This document shows positions 1-9,817 of a DNA stretch of 64,000 bases, one piece after another. The stretch covers positions 1,026,001-1,090,000 of the forward strand of contig NZ_CP129119.1 in assembly GCF_030406775.1 (NCBI RefSeq), written 5' to 3'. The notes beneath the pieces are model-generated. The model was given only the letters and a program-made list of their open reading frames with translations. It ran no database searches and had not been told where the DNA came from. The stretch is from Sporosarcina trichiuri. Its GTDB lineage: Bacteria; Bacillota; Bacilli; Bacillales_A; Planococcaceae. Each line of letters begins with the position of its first letter. The first letter of the stretch is position 1. The translations under genes and the position numbers were made by a program.

Positions 1-13
1 AATACGACATTGA

Positions 14-68
14 AAAAGGGGCTGTCCTCCAAAAATCCGGGATGGACTTTTGCAGGACAGCCCCTTTA
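14..68 (-). terminator. Rho-independent terminator of spo0A
   Basis: A perfect 14-bp inverted repeat (15-28 against 54-67) follows the spo0A stop. Read on the minus strand it ends in a short T-run. It closes the spo0A transcript. Confidence 0.9.
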
Positions 69-80
69 CCGGGACGTTAT

Positions 81-875
81 TCAGCTGGCCATGTGTTCAA
101 TCCGGATCTTGTCCGCTATCATGGCGATGAACTCGCTGTTTGTCGGTTTGCTCTTCAAATGGTGGACGGTGTAACCGAATGTTTTTGAAATCACTTCGTA
201 ATTCCCCCGGTTCCAGGCCACTTCAATCGCATGCCGGATCGCCCGCTCGACACGGGATGGAGTTGTTTTGTATTTTTCCGCTATTTCAGGATACAGGATC
301 TTCGTCACTGCTCCCAGCAGATCATGGTCTGCATAGACCATGTGGATCGCTTCACGCAAATAGGAATAGCCTTTAATATGGGCCGGCACACCGATCTCCT
401 TGATAGTGGACGTGATGGCCGTATCCAGGACCTTCTGGGACACAGCTTCATCAGTCCGGGCCTCCTGTTGGGCCGGAGCCTGCGCTTTGGCCGGTTTCTG
501 GATCTGCGCTGCCTGGAACACTTGGTTGACGAGCTGTTCGAATTCAAACGGCTTCAGCATGAAATACGAAGCGCCAAGGCCCGCCGCCTGTGTCATGACA
601 TCTTCCTGACCGAAAGCGGTCAGCATGATAATTTTGACATTCGCATACGCTTCCTGCTGTCGGATATTCTCCAATACGGCGATTCCGTCAAGATACGGCA
701 TGATGATATCCAGCAGCAGTACGTCCGGAACAGCTTCTCCCAGGCTACGAAGGCAGATTTTCCCGTTTGGTGCTGTCCAGATCACTTCAATTTCGGGGTG
801 TTTCTCAAAGTATGCACTCATCGTTTTCACAAGTTCTTTATTATCATCTGCGATTGCTATTTTAATTTTCCCCAT
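81..875 (-). CDS. spo0A: Spo0A, stage 0 sporulation response regulator
   Basis: Master regulator of entry into sporulation and other stationary-phase states. It is phosphorylated by the phosphorelay and binds 0A boxes (TGTCGAA). The 264 aa match the usual length. The receiver domain (1-~125) keeps the acidic pocket D10-D11, the phosphoacceptor D56 in LLLDIIMP, the switch residue T87 and K109. An Ala/Gln-rich linker (~128-145) leads to the C-terminal DNA-binding domain, which contains the family signature around [18 protein letters not shown]. The ATG start has an AAGGGGG site upstream. The gene is monocistronic, with its own terminator and 0A-box-like sites in the leader. It follows spoIVB, as in B. 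subtilis. No sign of decay is seen, although other sporulation genes in the window look reduced. Confidence 0.98.
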   Translation of the reverse strand: MGKIKIAIADDNKELVKTMSAYFEKHPEIEVIWTAPNGKICLRSLGEAVPDVLLLDIIMPYLDGIAVLENIRQQEAYANVKIIMLTAFGQEDVMTQAAGLGASYFMLKPFEFEQLVNQVFQAAQIQKPAKAQAPAQQEARTDEAVSQKVLDTAITSTIKEIGVPAHIKGYSYLREAIHMVYADHDLLGAVTKILYPEIAEKYKTTPSRVERAIRHAIEVAWNRGNYEVISKTFGYTVHHLKSKPTNSEFIAMIADKIRIEHMAS

Positions 876-926
876 TTTTACGTCCCCCTTGTTTACCCGC
901 TGTAAGAGTTATTCTACGTGTAATTT

Positions 927-1003
927 TTCGACAAATCTACATCTGTTCCTCCATTTGTATCCAAAATGAATACAAGGACATACAGTTTCTTCTTATTTCG
1001 ACT
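927..1003 (-). promoter_or_regulatory. Two 0A-box-like sites in the spo0A leader
   Basis: On the minus strand a perfect TGTCGAA lies at 927-933 and a one-mismatch copy AGTCGAA at 997-1003. B. subtilis spo0A is autoregulated through such boxes, so conserved autoregulation is likely. I could not place a convincing SigH or SigA promoter around them. Confidence 0.55.
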
Positions 1004-1030
1004 GGATTCTTGCCTATTTTACAAAAAATT

Positions 1031-1060
1031 AAAAAAGACCAGCCGGAGGTCCGGCTGGTT
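1031..1060 (-). terminator. Terminator of spoIVB
   Basis: A 9-bp GC-rich stem (1038-1046 against 1051-1059) with a 4-nt loop is followed on the minus strand by six T. It starts directly after the spoIVB stop. Confidence 0.9.
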
Positions 1061-1064
1061 AGCT

Positions 1065-2036
1065 TCAGCTGCCTTGCTCTGTCATTTTATCGAGGAATAG
1101 ACCGGCTCCTTTTGCAGGCTGGTCAACAAACATGTGCGTGACGGCTCCGACGAACTTCCCGTCCTGGATGACAGGACTTCCGCTCATCCCCTGCAGGATG
1201 CCGCCGGTCTTTTCCAGCAGCCGTTCATCTGTCAGCGTGAATTTGAAAGCATCCGCTGACGAATCAGTCACATTGATCTTGAATGATTCCACTTTTGTCC
1301 CTTCAATGGTTGTCAAGATCTCGGCTGGACCGAGAGCGAGTTCGTCCGGCTGCATAACTTCCATTGGTTTCGTCAAGACTTCTTTATAAGAAGCGTTCCA
1401 TTCACCGAAAATACCGACCACACTGTTGGTCACAATTGTGCCGAGTGTCTCATTCTGATCGAGGATGGAAGAGATCTTATATCCTGGATGTCCAGGCGAA
1501 CTCTTTTTGATCTGTTCGATTTCGGACAGATAGATTGAACCAGTTTTGAAGTCCGGCGCACTGTTGAACGAACTGTCGATGATCTGATGACCGAGAGCGC
1601 CATATGTTTTCTCTGTGATATCCACATACGTAAGTGTCCCGGTCCCTTCCGTCGTGTCTTTCAGGAACGACAGCGACCGTTTGAAGGATAAGCCATCCGT
1701 TTCGAACACCTTTTCACGGCCGTCCCGCATGATGGACAGCTTTACCGTCCCATCGTCCTTGAGGGATGCTGCTGCATCCGTCAGAGATTCCAGGGAATTC
1801 ACAGAAACACCATCAACAGCAGCGACCTGATCTCCCGCCTTCAAGAGTCCGTCCCCTTTGGATAATGGGATATCATTTGTAACGAAAACTCCCGACAGTG
1901 CCAGCTGGATACTGATCGAATTCCCCATCGGGATCAATGTTGCCGGCGCAGCGAGAACCGTTATGGACCCCGTGAACAGCATCACCATTGCCGCAGCGGA
2001 TGCCATGATCGCTTTCAGCTGTCTATTCCATTCCAT
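1065..2036 (-). CDS. spoIVB: SpoIVB, sporulation signalling serine peptidase (S55)
   Basis: A forespore-secreted protease. In B. subtilis it cleaves SpoIVFA to release pro-SigK processing. A signal peptide or membrane anchor spans ~8-30. A PDZ segment follows (~50-115, with KAGDQVAAVDGVSV). The peptidase domain keeps GALGHQI (H150) and the GMSGSPVI serine motif (283-290). At 323 aa it is about 100 residues shorter than B. subtilis SpoIVB (~426); the N-terminal and linker parts are missing, but the catalytic motifs are kept. The start has a strong GGAGGTG site. It sits between recN and spo0A, the classic location. It is probably active, though the shortening fits other reduced sporulation genes nearby. 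Confidence 0.93.
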   Translation of the reverse strand: MEWNRQLKAIMASAAAMVMLFTGSITVLAAPATLIPMGNSISIQLALSGVFVTNDIPLSKGDGLLKAGDQVAAVDGVSVNSLESLTDAAASLKDDGTVKLSIMRDGREKVFETDGLSFKRSLSFLKDTTEGTGTLTYVDITEKTYGALGHQIIDSSFNSAPDFKTGSIYLSEIEQIKKSSPGHPGYKISSILDQNETLGTIVTNSVVGIFGEWNASYKEVLTKPMEVMQPDELALGPAEILTTIEGTKVESFKINVTDSSADAFKFTLTDERLLEKTGGILQGMSGSPVIQDGKFVGAVTHMFVDQPAKGAGLFLDKMTEQGS

Positions 2037-2121
2037 ACGTCACCTCCTTCGTTTCGGGATTACAGTTAGAGTGTCCGTTCCGGTGTCGGTTATGAAAGGG
2101 TAAAACATGCAGAGGTGGAAT

Positions 2122-2155
2122 CGAAAAAAAACGCCGGCAGCTCCGCTGCGGCGTC
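2122..2155 (-). terminator. Terminator of recN
   Basis: A GC-rich hairpin (2131-2141 against 2145-2154, one bulged G) is followed on the minus strand by eight T. It sits immediately after the recN stop. Confidence 0.85.
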
Positions 2156-2165
2156 GGCTTCACAT

Positions 2166-3860
2166 TCATAATTCGGATTTCCTTGCTTCCGCCAGCTGGA
2201 GCAGCTCGTCTGCATGCCGCAGTGTGAGCGGTGTCACTTCAGCTCCGGACAGCATCCGCGACAGTTCCCGTGTCCGTTCATCCTCCATCACATCGCGGAT
2301 CGATGTCCGTGTCCGTTCGTCCGTCACCTCTTTTTGAATGAGGTAATGGTGATCCGCCATGGCGGCGACTTGCGGCAGATGGGAAATACATAAAACTTGG
2401 GAATTCCTGGCGACGGCAGCGATTTTTTCAGCAATCGCCTGTGCCACCCGGCCGCTCACCCCTGTGTCGACTTCATCGAAAATGATCGACGTGATCCCCT
2501 GGTGTTTCGAGAATATGGTCTTCAGCCCGAGCATGACACGCGACAGTTCACCGCCGGAGGCGACTTTCACCAGCGGCTTCATCGGTTCCCCGACATTTGT
2601 TGAAATATAGAAAGCGACGTCGTCAAATCCATTATAATCGAACGTCCCTGCCTCTTTCCGATCGATCCTCACCTGGAATACCGCCTTTTCCATGTGCAGC
2701 TGCCTCAGCTGCTCCATAATGGCTTCTTCCAGCATTTTGGCGGACTGATTCCGGATCTCGGACAGTTCGCCGGCTTCGATTTCCAGGTCAGCCCGGAGAT
2801 GCTTGAGCTTTTCCTGTTCTTTTTCGATTCGGCCGTCCCGGTTCACCAGTTCGTCCAGCTTGTCCGCGATCTTGTCGCGGTACAGCAGGATATCTTCGAT
2901 GGAGGAACCATATTTCCTCTTCAGCGATGTAATCAGTGCCAGCCGGTCTTCCACAGTTTCAAGGCGGTTCGGCTCGTACTCCATCTCGTCAATGATGACT
3001 TTGATATCATGAGCAATGTCCTGCAGAGAGTAGAAACTTTCCCCCGCCGTCTCTGCGAAGCCTGCGAGATCCTTATCGACGGAGGCGGCGTCTTCCAGAT
3101 CGCTCATTGCATTGCCAAGTAGATCGAGTGCATGTGAATCCCCCTGCAGGGCATCATACGCACTAGTCAGGCGATCGAACAGCCGATGGAAATGCTGGAG
3201 TTTCAGCCGTTCGCTCTCCAGTGATTCCTCTTCCCCTGCCTGCAGGGAGGCTTCATCGATTTCCCGCAGCTGGAACGAGTACAGATCGATACGCTGTGCG
3301 ATCTGCTGTTCGTTTTCCGAGGCAAGGCTCAGTTTCTTCCGTAATTTCACGTAATCCTCATATAGACCGCTGTAACTTTTCATGGACGATTTGAATGGCT
3401 GCCCGGCAAATGCATCCAGCAGGTGGATGTGCTGTTTCTGATGCATCAGTTCCTGGTTTTCATGCTGACCGTGGATGTCGATCAGCTGGGAGCCGATTTC
3501 ACGCAGAATGGCGATGGTCACAAGCTTGCCGTTCACCCGGCAGGTCGTCTTCCCATTCAGGTTCAGCTCCCTGCGCAGGATGATCGTACCTTCTTCCGCT
3601 TCAATTCCGAACTCCTGCATCTTCCTGAATACGGGATGGTCCGCATCCGGAATGGAGAACATCGCTTCCAACTCCGCCTTCTTCGTCCCGTGCCGTATGA
3701 ATTCAACCGAACCTCTCCCGCCTGCGACCAGCTGGACTGCATCGATGATGATCGATTTCCCGGCACCTGTTTCGCCCGTCAGTACTGTCAGTCCCTCTTC
3801 GAAGGACACATCCAGCGCTTCTATGATTGCAAAATTCTTGATCGAAAGTTCACTTAACAA
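2166..3860 (-). CDS. recN: RecN, DNA double-strand break repair ATPase
   Basis: An SMC-like ATPase that binds broken DNA ends early in recombinational repair. It has an N-terminal Walker A GETGAGKS (29-36), a long coiled-coil middle (~150-360), the signature VASGGELSRVMLGLK and a Walker B with FDEVDTGVSG. The open frame extends 29 codons further upstream into argR. I chose the TTG at 3858-3860 because AAGGGGGA lies seven bases before it and the protein then begins MLSELSIKNFAII, as in the family. This gives 564 aa. argR ends 17 nt upstream, so the two are probably co-transcribed. Confidence 0.95.
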   Translation of the reverse strand: MLSELSIKNFAIIEALDVSFEEGLTVLTGETGAGKSIIIDAVQLVAGGRGSVEFIRHGTKKAELEAMFSIPDADHPVFRKMQEFGIEAEEGTIILRRELNLNGKTTCRVNGKLVTIAILREIGSQLIDIHGQHENQELMHQKQHIHLLDAFAGQPFKSSMKSYSGLYEDYVKLRKKLSLASENEQQIAQRIDLYSFQLREIDEASLQAGEEESLESERLKLQHFHRLFDRLTSAYDALQGDSHALDLLGNAMSDLEDAASVDKDLAGFAETAGESFYSLQDIAHDIKVIIDEMEYEPNRLETVEDRLALITSLKRKYGSSIEDILLYRDKIADKLDELVNRDGRIEKEQEKLKHLRADLEIEAGELSEIRNQSAKMLEEAIMEQLRQLHMEKAVFQVRIDRKEAGTFDYNGFDDVAFYISTNVGEPMKPLVKVASGGELSRVMLGLKTIFSKHQGITSIIFDEVDTGVSGRVAQAIAEKIAAVARNSQVLCISHLPQVAAMADHHYLIQKEVTDERTRTSIRDVMEDERTRELSRMLSGAEVTPLTLRHADELLQLAEARKSEL

Positions 3861-3877
3861 GGGCTGCTCCCCCTTTC

Positions 3878-4327
3878 TTACAGCATTGCGAGCAGACGGT
3901 CCCTGACTATGCCCGCTGCATGTTCCGTCCGGCAGATGATCATGCACGTGTCATCGCCGCAAATAGTGCCGAGCATCTCCTGCCATTCCAGATGATCAAT
4001 AAGGGAACCGACTGCATGGGCATTGCCCGGCAGTGTTTTCAATATGAGAAAATGACTCGCTCCGTCCATGCTGATGAACGCATCCGTCAGCATTCGATGG
4101 AGCTTGTCTTCAATGTTGAATTGAGGACTGGCCGGCAGACTGTACTTATATCGACCGTTCTGCATTGGCGTCTTGAACAGGTGGAGCTCCTTGATATCCC
4201 GGGAAACCGTCGCCTGGGTGACATCAGCCCCTGAATTCTTGAGCGCTTCCACCAGCTGGTCCTGCGTTTCAATCTCCTGTTCCAGTATGATTTCACGGAT
4301 CCTGAGATGCCGCTGCCCTTTGTTCAT
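3878..4327 (-). CDS. argR: ArgR/AhrC arginine repressor
   Basis: An arginine-responsive hexameric regulator of arginine synthesis and breakdown. The 149 aa have a winged-helix N-terminus ([16 protein letters not shown]) and a C-terminal oligomerisation/arginine-binding domain with the [12 protein letters not shown] motif, whose paired aspartates bind arginine. The start has a GGAGGGAAG site. It lies between tlyA and recN, as in most Bacillales. Confidence 0.96.
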   Translation of the reverse strand: MNKGQRHLRIREIILEQEIETQDQLVEALKNSGADVTQATVSRDIKELHLFKTPMQNGRYKYSLPASPQFNIEDKLHRMLTDAFISMDGASHFLILKTLPGNAHAVGSLIDHLEWQEMLGTICGDDTCMIICRTEHAAGIVRDRLLAML

Positions 4328-4352
4328 ATACTTCCCTCCAGTACCGGCTGCT

Positions 4353-4445
4353 TCATAGGGCGGAAAGCGAAAGCTGCATCCCCAGCCCAGCCGCCAGCTG
4401 TTCTGCAGATGCTGCTTCCGCTTTCCTGAAACGCCGCTCCTTCAT
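4353..4445 (-). other. tlyA-argR spacer: large hairpin with a 30-codon open frame
   Basis: The 120-nt gap between tlyA and argR folds on the minus strand into an imperfect ~18-bp hairpin (4362-4380 against 4408-4426, ~25-nt loop) without a U-tail. An ATG-started 30-codon frame begins 3 nt after the tlyA stop, but it has no ribosome-binding site and an Ala/Leu-rich product. I cannot say whether this is a regulatory RNA structure, a processing site or chance. Confidence 0.3.
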
Positions 4446-4448
4446 ACA

Positions 4449-5273
4449 TTAACTGCTCAAGGCTGAATGCGCCTCCATTGACAGCCGTTTAAAATCTTCT
4501 TCCTCGTATCCGGTGGCGGGGTCTTCTTCTGAAACAAGGTGGTAGAGAAACTCGATATTCCCTTCACCGCCCGTCACCGGCGAATATGTCATGTTCCGCA
4601 GACCGAACCCATTTTCCGCCGCAAATGCCGCCACATCTTTCAGCACCTGTACATGGACACCGGAATCACGGACAATGCCCTTCTTCCCGACATTTTCCCT
4701 GCCTGCTTCAAACTGCGGTTTCACAAGCGCGATCACCTCACCGCCTGGAACGAGGATTTTCTTAAGAGGGGGAAGGATCAGCGCCAGTGATATGAATGAG
4801 ACATCGATCGTCGCGAATCCCGGTAATCCCTGCGTGAACATATCGGGTGTGGCATAGCGGAAATTGCACTGTTCCATCACTGTCACCCGTTCGTCGGACC
4901 GGATTTTCCAGGCCAGCTGGTTTGTGCCTACATCCAGAGCATAACAGTGCACGGCACCGTTCTGTAGCGCACAATCCGTAAAGCCGCCGGTCGATGAACC
5001 GATATCCAGCATGATCTGTCCGGAAGGGGACGTATCGAACTCATTCAGAGCCTTTTCAAGTTTCAATCCGCCTCTGCTGACATATTTCAGCGTATTCCCC
5101 TTCACTTGCAGCGGAGAGGAGGACTTGATCTTTTCCCCAGGTTTGTCCATCCTTGTTTCATTCGAGAACACCAGGCCTGCCATGATGGCACGTTTCGCCT
5201 GTTCTCTCGTTTCGGCGAGACCGCGCTGGACGAGGAGTATGTCCACCCGTTCTTTCGGATCGGTGTTGGTCAT
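4449..5273 (-). CDS. tlyA: TlyA-family rRNA (cytidine-2'-O)-methyltransferase (YqxC)
   Basis: Predicted to methylate ribose 2'-OH groups in rRNA. The 274 aa consist of an S4 RNA-binding domain (~9-65) and an FtsJ-like Rossmann methyltransferase domain with SAM motif [12 protein letters not shown] (89-100). It overlaps the dxs stop by 4 nt (ATGA), so translation is coupled. The exact nucleotide target cannot be read from sequence. Some TlyA proteins were earlier annotated as hemolysins. Confidence 0.92.
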   Translation of the reverse strand: MTNTDPKERVDILLVQRGLAETREQAKRAIMAGLVFSNETRMDKPGEKIKSSSPLQVKGNTLKYVSRGGLKLEKALNEFDTSPSGQIMLDIGSSTGGFTDCALQNGAVHCYALDVGTNQLAWKIRSDERVTVMEQCNFRYATPDMFTQGLPGFATIDVSFISLALILPPLKKILVPGGEVIALVKPQFEAGRENVGKKGIVRDSGVHVQVLKDVAAFAAENGFGLRNMTYSPVTGGEGNIEFLYHLVSEEDPATGYEEEDFKRLSMEAHSALSS

Positions 5274-7168
5274 CGCAGCTCCTTTTTGCGGTCGGCTGCG
5301 GCAATCGCATCTGCTGTCATATCCGCAAGCACTGCCGGTGTCATGCCGATTTCAGCGAGCAATGCATCGACGTCGCCGTGTTCAATGAATTGGTCGGGGA
5401 TCCCCATCCTGTAAATCGGCGCAGACACTCCGCTGTCGTCAGCATATTCCAGGACAGCACTGCCGAATCCTCCTGCCAGGATCGCCTCTTCCACTGTGAT
5501 GATCGGTTTCCCGGCGGCGAACAGCTCATCGAGCATCGCTGTATCGAGCGGCTTGATGAAGCGCGCATTGACGACGGCTGCATCGATTCCCCGTTCAGCG
5601 AGTATTTCACGCGCTTCGAACGCCATGGGAATTGTCGTGCCGAATGTCAGGATCGAGGCATCCGCACCTTCTGCGAGTATTTCCCACGAACCGATCGGCA
5701 GCACCTGCAGCTCCTCATCCATCGGGATGCCGAAGCCGTTGCCTCTCGGATATCTCATTGCAATCGGTCCGTCATCATAGGCAATTGCGGTATTGACCAT
5801 GTGCTGGCCTTCGTTTTCATCTTTCGGCATCATGATCACCATATTCGGCACATGACGGAGGAATGCAATATCGAATACACCCTGATGGGTCTCCCCATCC
5901 GCTCCGACCAGTCCGGCACGGTCAATGCCGATGAATACATTCAGGTTCTGACGTGCGATATCATGGACGACCTGGTCATAGGCGCGCTGCAGGAAGGTGG
6001 AATAGATGGACAGGAACGGTTTCATACCTTGTGTCGCCATTCCGGCAGCCATCGTTGCTGCGTGCTGCTCTGCGATACCTACGTCATAGAAGCGATCCGG
6101 GAATTCAGCCGCGAACCCTTCCAGCTTCGAACCGACCGGCATGGCCGGTGTAATCGTCGCCACCCGTTTATCGGTACGGGCAATCCGGGCGACCGTAGCT
6201 GCCACAAGTCCGCTCCATGAAGGACCTTTCGCAGGGGATTTCACGAAGTCCCCTGTCTCGATCTTGTAAGGGCCCGTCCCATGCCAAGTGCCGATCTTAT
6301 CGTTTTCCGCCGGATGGTAGCCTTTACCTTTTTTCGTAATGACGTGCAGCAGTACCGGGCCTTCCACTTTTTTGGCATAGAGGAGGTTCCGCTCCAGCTC
6401 ATTGAAGTCGTGACCGTCGATCGGCCCGAGATACGTAAAACCGAGCTCTTCGAAGAACACACCCGAGACGACGAGATACTTCAGGCTGTCTTTCAGCCGT
6501 TCCACGATGGAAGCCATCTTGCCGCCGACAGCCGGTATTTTTTTGATCAGGTCCTCAATATCGTCCTTGACGCTGTTGTACTTCCCGGCAGTTCTCAGTT
6601 TTCCGAGAATGGAGTGCAATGCGCCGACGTTCGGTGCGATGGACATCTCATTATCGTTGAGGATGACGATCATATCCGTCTTTTCATGTCCGATATGGTT
6701 GAGCGCTTCAAGCGCCATCCCGCCGGTCAGTGCACCGTCACCGATAATAGGGATCACATGATTATGCCCGCCCTTGATATCCCGTGCTGCAGCCATGCCC
6801 ATCGCAGCGGACAGGGAGGTCGAACTGTGTCCTGTCTCCCAGACGTCATGCTCGCTTTCCGCCCGTTTCGGGAACCCGCTCAATCCTTTGTATTTCCGGA
6901 GCGTGTCAAACTCGTCTGCACGGCCGGTCAGGATTTTGTGGACGTACGCTTGATGTCCGACATCCCAGATGAACTTGTCGTCAGGACTGTCGAAGAACTT
7001 GTGCAGGGCGATCGTCAATTCGACAACACCAAGGTTCGGTCCGATATGGCCGCCCGTGACGGAGCATTTATTGATGAGAAACTTCCGGATGTCCGCTGCC
7101 AGTTCCTTCATCTCTTCCGTATTCAAACTTTTAATATCCGATGGACTGCTGATCTTTGTAAGATCCAT
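5270..7168 (-). CDS. dxs: 1-deoxy-D-xylulose-5-phosphate synthase
   Basis: Thiamin-diphosphate enzyme for the first MEP-pathway step: pyruvate plus glyceraldehyde 3-phosphate to DXP. It has the transketolase N-terminal domain ([22 protein letters not shown]), a pyrimidine-binding domain ([15 protein letters not shown]) and a C-terminal transketolase domain. A GTG lies three codons upstream but would sit on top of the GAAGGTG site. I therefore start at the ATG at 7166-7168, giving 632 aa. It is downstream of ispA and shares a unit with tlyA and argR. ispG and ispH of the same pathway are elsewhere in this window. Confidence 0.97.
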   Translation of the reverse strand: MDLTKISSPSDIKSLNTEEMKELAADIRKFLINKCSVTGGHIGPNLGVVELTIALHKFFDSPDDKFIWDVGHQAYVHKILTGRADEFDTLRKYKGLSGFPKRAESEHDVWETGHSSTSLSAAMGMAAARDIKGGHNHVIPIIGDGALTGGMALEALNHIGHEKTDMIVILNDNEMSIAPNVGALHSILGKLRTAGKYNSVKDDIEDLIKKIPAVGGKMASIVERLKDSLKYLVVSGVFFEELGFTYLGPIDGHDFNELERNLLYAKKVEGPVLLHVITKKGKGYHPAENDKIGTWHGTGPYKIETGDFVKSPAKGPSWSGLVAATVARIARTDKRVATITPAMPVGSKLEGFAAEFPDRFYDVGIAEQHAATMAAGMATQGMKPFLSIYSTFLQRAYDQVVHDIARQNLNVFIGIDRAGLVGADGETHQGVFDIAFLRHVPNMVIMMPKDENEGQHMVNTAIAYDDGPIAMRYPRGNGFGIPMDEELQVLPIGSWEILAEGADASILTFGTTIPMAFEAREILAERGIDAAVVNARFIKPLDTAMLDELFAAGKPIITVEEAILAGGFGSAVLEYADDSGVSAPIYRMGIPDQFIEHGDVDALLAEIGMTPAVLADMTADAIAAADRKKELR

Positions 7169-7265
7169 CTCTATCACACACCTTCATAAGTTAATCCCGC
7201 TGTCTTCGGCTAATTGTTCTTAGTATATCAACAACCGAGGGGACAGTACCATTTTGACGCCTTTC

Positions 7266-8153
7266 CTATGCCTGACGATCGATGATGTAATCAGCAATCC
7301 GGGCGGCGAGTGAATTGCTGCCGAGGCCGATTGCCTGCAGAGCATCGACCGCACGGCTGTGATGAAGCTTCAATTTCTCTTCGGCGCCTTCGAGGCCGAG
7401 AAGCGCCGGGTATGTGCTCTTCTCGCTCTCCATGTCTTTGTTTGCTGTTTTCCCGAGCTGTTCAGTGGATGCCGTCATATCCAGGATATCGTCTTTGATC
7501 TGGAAGGCGAGGCCGATATTGGATGAGAATACGCGCAGGTGTTCCAATGTCTCAGAAGAGGCCTGGGCGAGGAGTCCTCCGCACTCGACACAGCAGGACA
7601 AAAGCGCACCGGTCTTACGTGCATGGATGGTTTCAAGCTCCTCAAGCGACAGTTGCCTGCGCTCGCCTTCCATATCAAGGATCTGACCTCCGACCATTCC
7701 TTCGGCACCGGATGCTTTGGCCAGCGACTTGAGAAGGGCGACCACCGTCTCAATAGGTGTATGACGCAGCGAGGCGATCTCCTCAAAAGCAAGCGTTTGC
7801 AAAGCATCGCCGGCTAGGACAGCTGCGGCCTCCCCGAATACGATATGGTTCGTCGGATTGCCCCGTCGGAAATCATCATCATCCATGGAGGGCAGATCGT
7901 CATGAATCAGGGAATACGTATGGATCAATTCAATCGCTCCGGCAGTACGGACGGCGTCTTCAGACGTTTTTCCCAGATCTTCCAGAATTGCAAACAGAAG
8001 CAGCGGGCGGATACGCTTACCGCCTGCTTCGACCGAATAGGCCATCGCTTTGCGTAAAGTCTCCGGAATTTCCTTTCTTTCGAACAATTGCTCAAAATGG
8101 CTATGTAAAAGAGGAAGTTTTTCTTCCATGAACTGTTTCAGCTGTTCATTCAC
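7266..8153 (-). CDS. ispA: Farnesyl diphosphate synthase (geranyltranstransferase)
   Basis: Chain-elongating prenyltransferase making FPP from IPP and DMAPP. Both aspartate-rich motifs are present (HDDLPSMDDDD and QIKDDILD), together with GGKRIRP. The open frame continues upstream inside xseB. The GTG at 8151-8153 with GGAAGGAGAG before it is the real start, giving 295 aa, the family size. It overlaps the end of xseB by 8 nt. Operon xseA-xseB-ispA-dxs-tlyA. Confidence 0.95.
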   Translation of the reverse strand: MNEQLKQFMEEKLPLLHSHFEQLFERKEIPETLRKAMAYSVEAGGKRIRPLLLFAILEDLGKTSEDAVRTAGAIELIHTYSLIHDDLPSMDDDDFRRGNPTNHIVFGEAAAVLAGDALQTLAFEEIASLRHTPIETVVALLKSLAKASGAEGMVGGQILDMEGERRQLSLEELETIHARKTGALLSCCVECGGLLAQASSETLEHLRVFSSNIGLAFQIKDDILDMTASTEQLGKTANKDMESEKSTYPALLGLEGAEEKLKLHHSRAVDALQAIGLGSNSLAARIADYIIDRQA

Positions 8154-8388
8154 TTGCGTTCTCTCCTTCCGAAGGGTCGAACGGTGTGGCAGTGCCGTCC
8201 TTATCGACAATGGAAATGAGCTGTTTTTCCGCACTCTGCAGTTTCTGCTGGCAGAATGATGAAAGCTCCATCCCCTTCTTGTACAACGTGATGGAATCTT
8301 CCAGTGGCACGTCGCCTGTTTCGAGCTGCTGGACGATCTTTTCCAGCTGCAGCATCGCATCTTCGAATTTCATGGATTCGTTTTCCAT
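8146..8388 (-). CDS. xseB: Exodeoxyribonuclease VII small subunit
   Basis: 80 aa, two-helix XseB family (MKFEDAMLQLEKIVQQLETGDVPL), non-catalytic partner of XseA in single-strand DNA degradation. Its ATG directly abuts the xseA stop (TGAATG) and its end overlaps ispA by 8 nt, so expression is translationally coupled. A Ser/Glu-rich tail follows the helices. Confidence 0.94.
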   Translation of the reverse strand: MENESMKFEDAMLQLEKIVQQLETGDVPLEDSITLYKKGMELSSFCQQKLQSAEKQLISIVDKDGTATPFDPSEGENASE

Positions 8389-9741
8389 TCAAGATTCCTC
8401 CTCAGTCAGTGTCACCGATATGATTTCCGCCTTGGCCTGTCCGTCCTGCAGCCTGACATCCACGATATCGCCGGTTTTCATGCCTGTTGCGCTTTTCACA
8501 AGGTCCTGCCCATTGTAGATGATCGTAAAGCCGCGTTCCATCACATGGAGCGGATTCAGCGCCTGCAGCATCCGGATGCCGGTCATGAACCGCTCCTGCC
8601 GGACTGCAGTCGAATGGGTGACGGCCCGGGTGAGCCTGCCTTCAGAGGCAAGCAGTTCTTTCAAACCATGTTGCACACGGACGAGCGGATTGACATATTG
8701 CAGGCGGGATACCGTCCTCCCGAGCTCCTGGTCTTTCCGCGACAGCAGGTCGTTCCGGCTGCGGGTCAGTCTTTCCTCCAGCAGCGCCTGTTTCTCGATG
8801 AACGGACGGTACAGGCGATCCGGATAGGCAAACGGATAGGAATCTTTCAGGCGGGTCAGCCTTTTCTGTTCAGTCTGCAGCCGGGAAGCGAGGAACCTGT
8901 AGATCACACGCTTCCTATCCAAAATGCGGCCTGCCAGTTCATCCTGCGCAGGAACCGCCATTTCGGCAGCCGCTGTCGGGGTCGGGGCACGCCGGTCCGC
9001 CACGAAATCCGCAATCGTCGTATCTGTTTCGTGCCCGACAGCACTGATCGTCGGGATTCTGCAGGAAAAGAGCGCACGTGCGACCGCTTCGTCGTTGAAT
9101 GCCCATAAGTCCTCGATCGATCCGCCGCCCCGGCCGACGATCAGGACATCGAGATCCGTCCGCTGTCCTGCCTGGCCGATCGCCTCCACAATGGAGGGCA
9201 CTGCCTGCTTTCCCTGCACAGCGGCCGGGAACAGGACGATTTCAGCCATCGGGAACCGCCGTCCGATGGTCGAACAGATATCACGGAATGCAGCACCGGA
9301 CTTCGCGGTGATGACACCGACTTTCCGGGGGATCCAGGGAAGCGGCTGTTTCCAGCGCGGGTCGAACAGGCCTTCTTTCCCGAGCTGCTCCTTGAGCTGT
9401 TCAAAAGCGAGGAACAGAGCACCGACGCCGTCCGGTTCCATCGACTGGGCATACAGCTGATACTGACCGCTGCTTTCGTATACATTGATATCCCCGATAA
9501 TAAGGACTTTCATGCCGCTCTCCGGCCGGAACTTCAAGTTGGCTGCATTGCCGCGGAACATGGCCGACTGGATTCTGCTTTTTTCGTCTTTCAGCGTGAA
9601 GTAGATGTGTCCGCTCGGATGGAGTTTGACATTCGACAGCTCGCCCTTAATATAGACATTCCGAAGGTGCCGGTCCGCATCGAATTTCCTCTTTATATAC
9701 TTTGTCACCGCCTGCACGGTCAAATATGGATTGTTCGCCAA
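8389..9741 (-). CDS. xseA: Exodeoxyribonuclease VII large subunit
   Basis: Catalytic subunit of ExoVII. An N-terminal OB fold (~1-110, LSNVKLHPSGHIYFTLKD) is followed by the Exonuc_VII_L domain with GRGGGSIEDLWAFN and SAVGHETDTTIADFVAD, then a helical coiled-coil C-terminus that binds XseB. The frame is open 17 codons further upstream. The TTG at 9739-9741 with GGGGAGGGAG five bases away gives 450 aa and MANNPYLTV, as in homologues. Confidence 0.95.
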   Translation of the reverse strand: MANNPYLTVQAVTKYIKRKFDADRHLRNVYIKGELSNVKLHPSGHIYFTLKDEKSRIQSAMFRGNAANLKFRPESGMKVLIIGDINVYESSGQYQLYAQSMEPDGVGALFLAFEQLKEQLGKEGLFDPRWKQPLPWIPRKVGVITAKSGAAFRDICSTIGRRFPMAEIVLFPAAVQGKQAVPSIVEAIGQAGQRTDLDVLIVGRGGGSIEDLWAFNDEAVARALFSCRIPTISAVGHETDTTIADFVADRRAPTPTAAAEMAVPAQDELAGRILDRKRVIYRFLASRLQTEQKRLTRLKDSYPFAYPDRLYRPFIEKQALLEERLTRSRNDLLSRKDQELGRTVSRLQYVNPLVRVQHGLKELLASEGRLTRAVTHSTAVRQERFMTGIRMLQALNPLHVMERGFTIIYNGQDLVKSATGMKTGDIVDVRLQDGQAKAEIISVTLTEEES

Positions 9742-9817
9742 GCCGACTCCCTCCCCGCGTTTAAAAAGCTGTCTCTTTGGAAGAAACAGCAAAATCGTTC
9801 TCTATGTAACGGCTGAT

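Noticed and set aside
876..1030. SigH promoter in front of spo0A
   Set aside because: Elements such as GGAGGAACA and GTAGAATAA exist but their spacing is wrong, so I only report the 0A boxes.
6281..7189. A 302-codon plus-strand frame opposite dxs
   Set aside because: Mirror frame of a conserved enzyme with no supporting motif or start signal.
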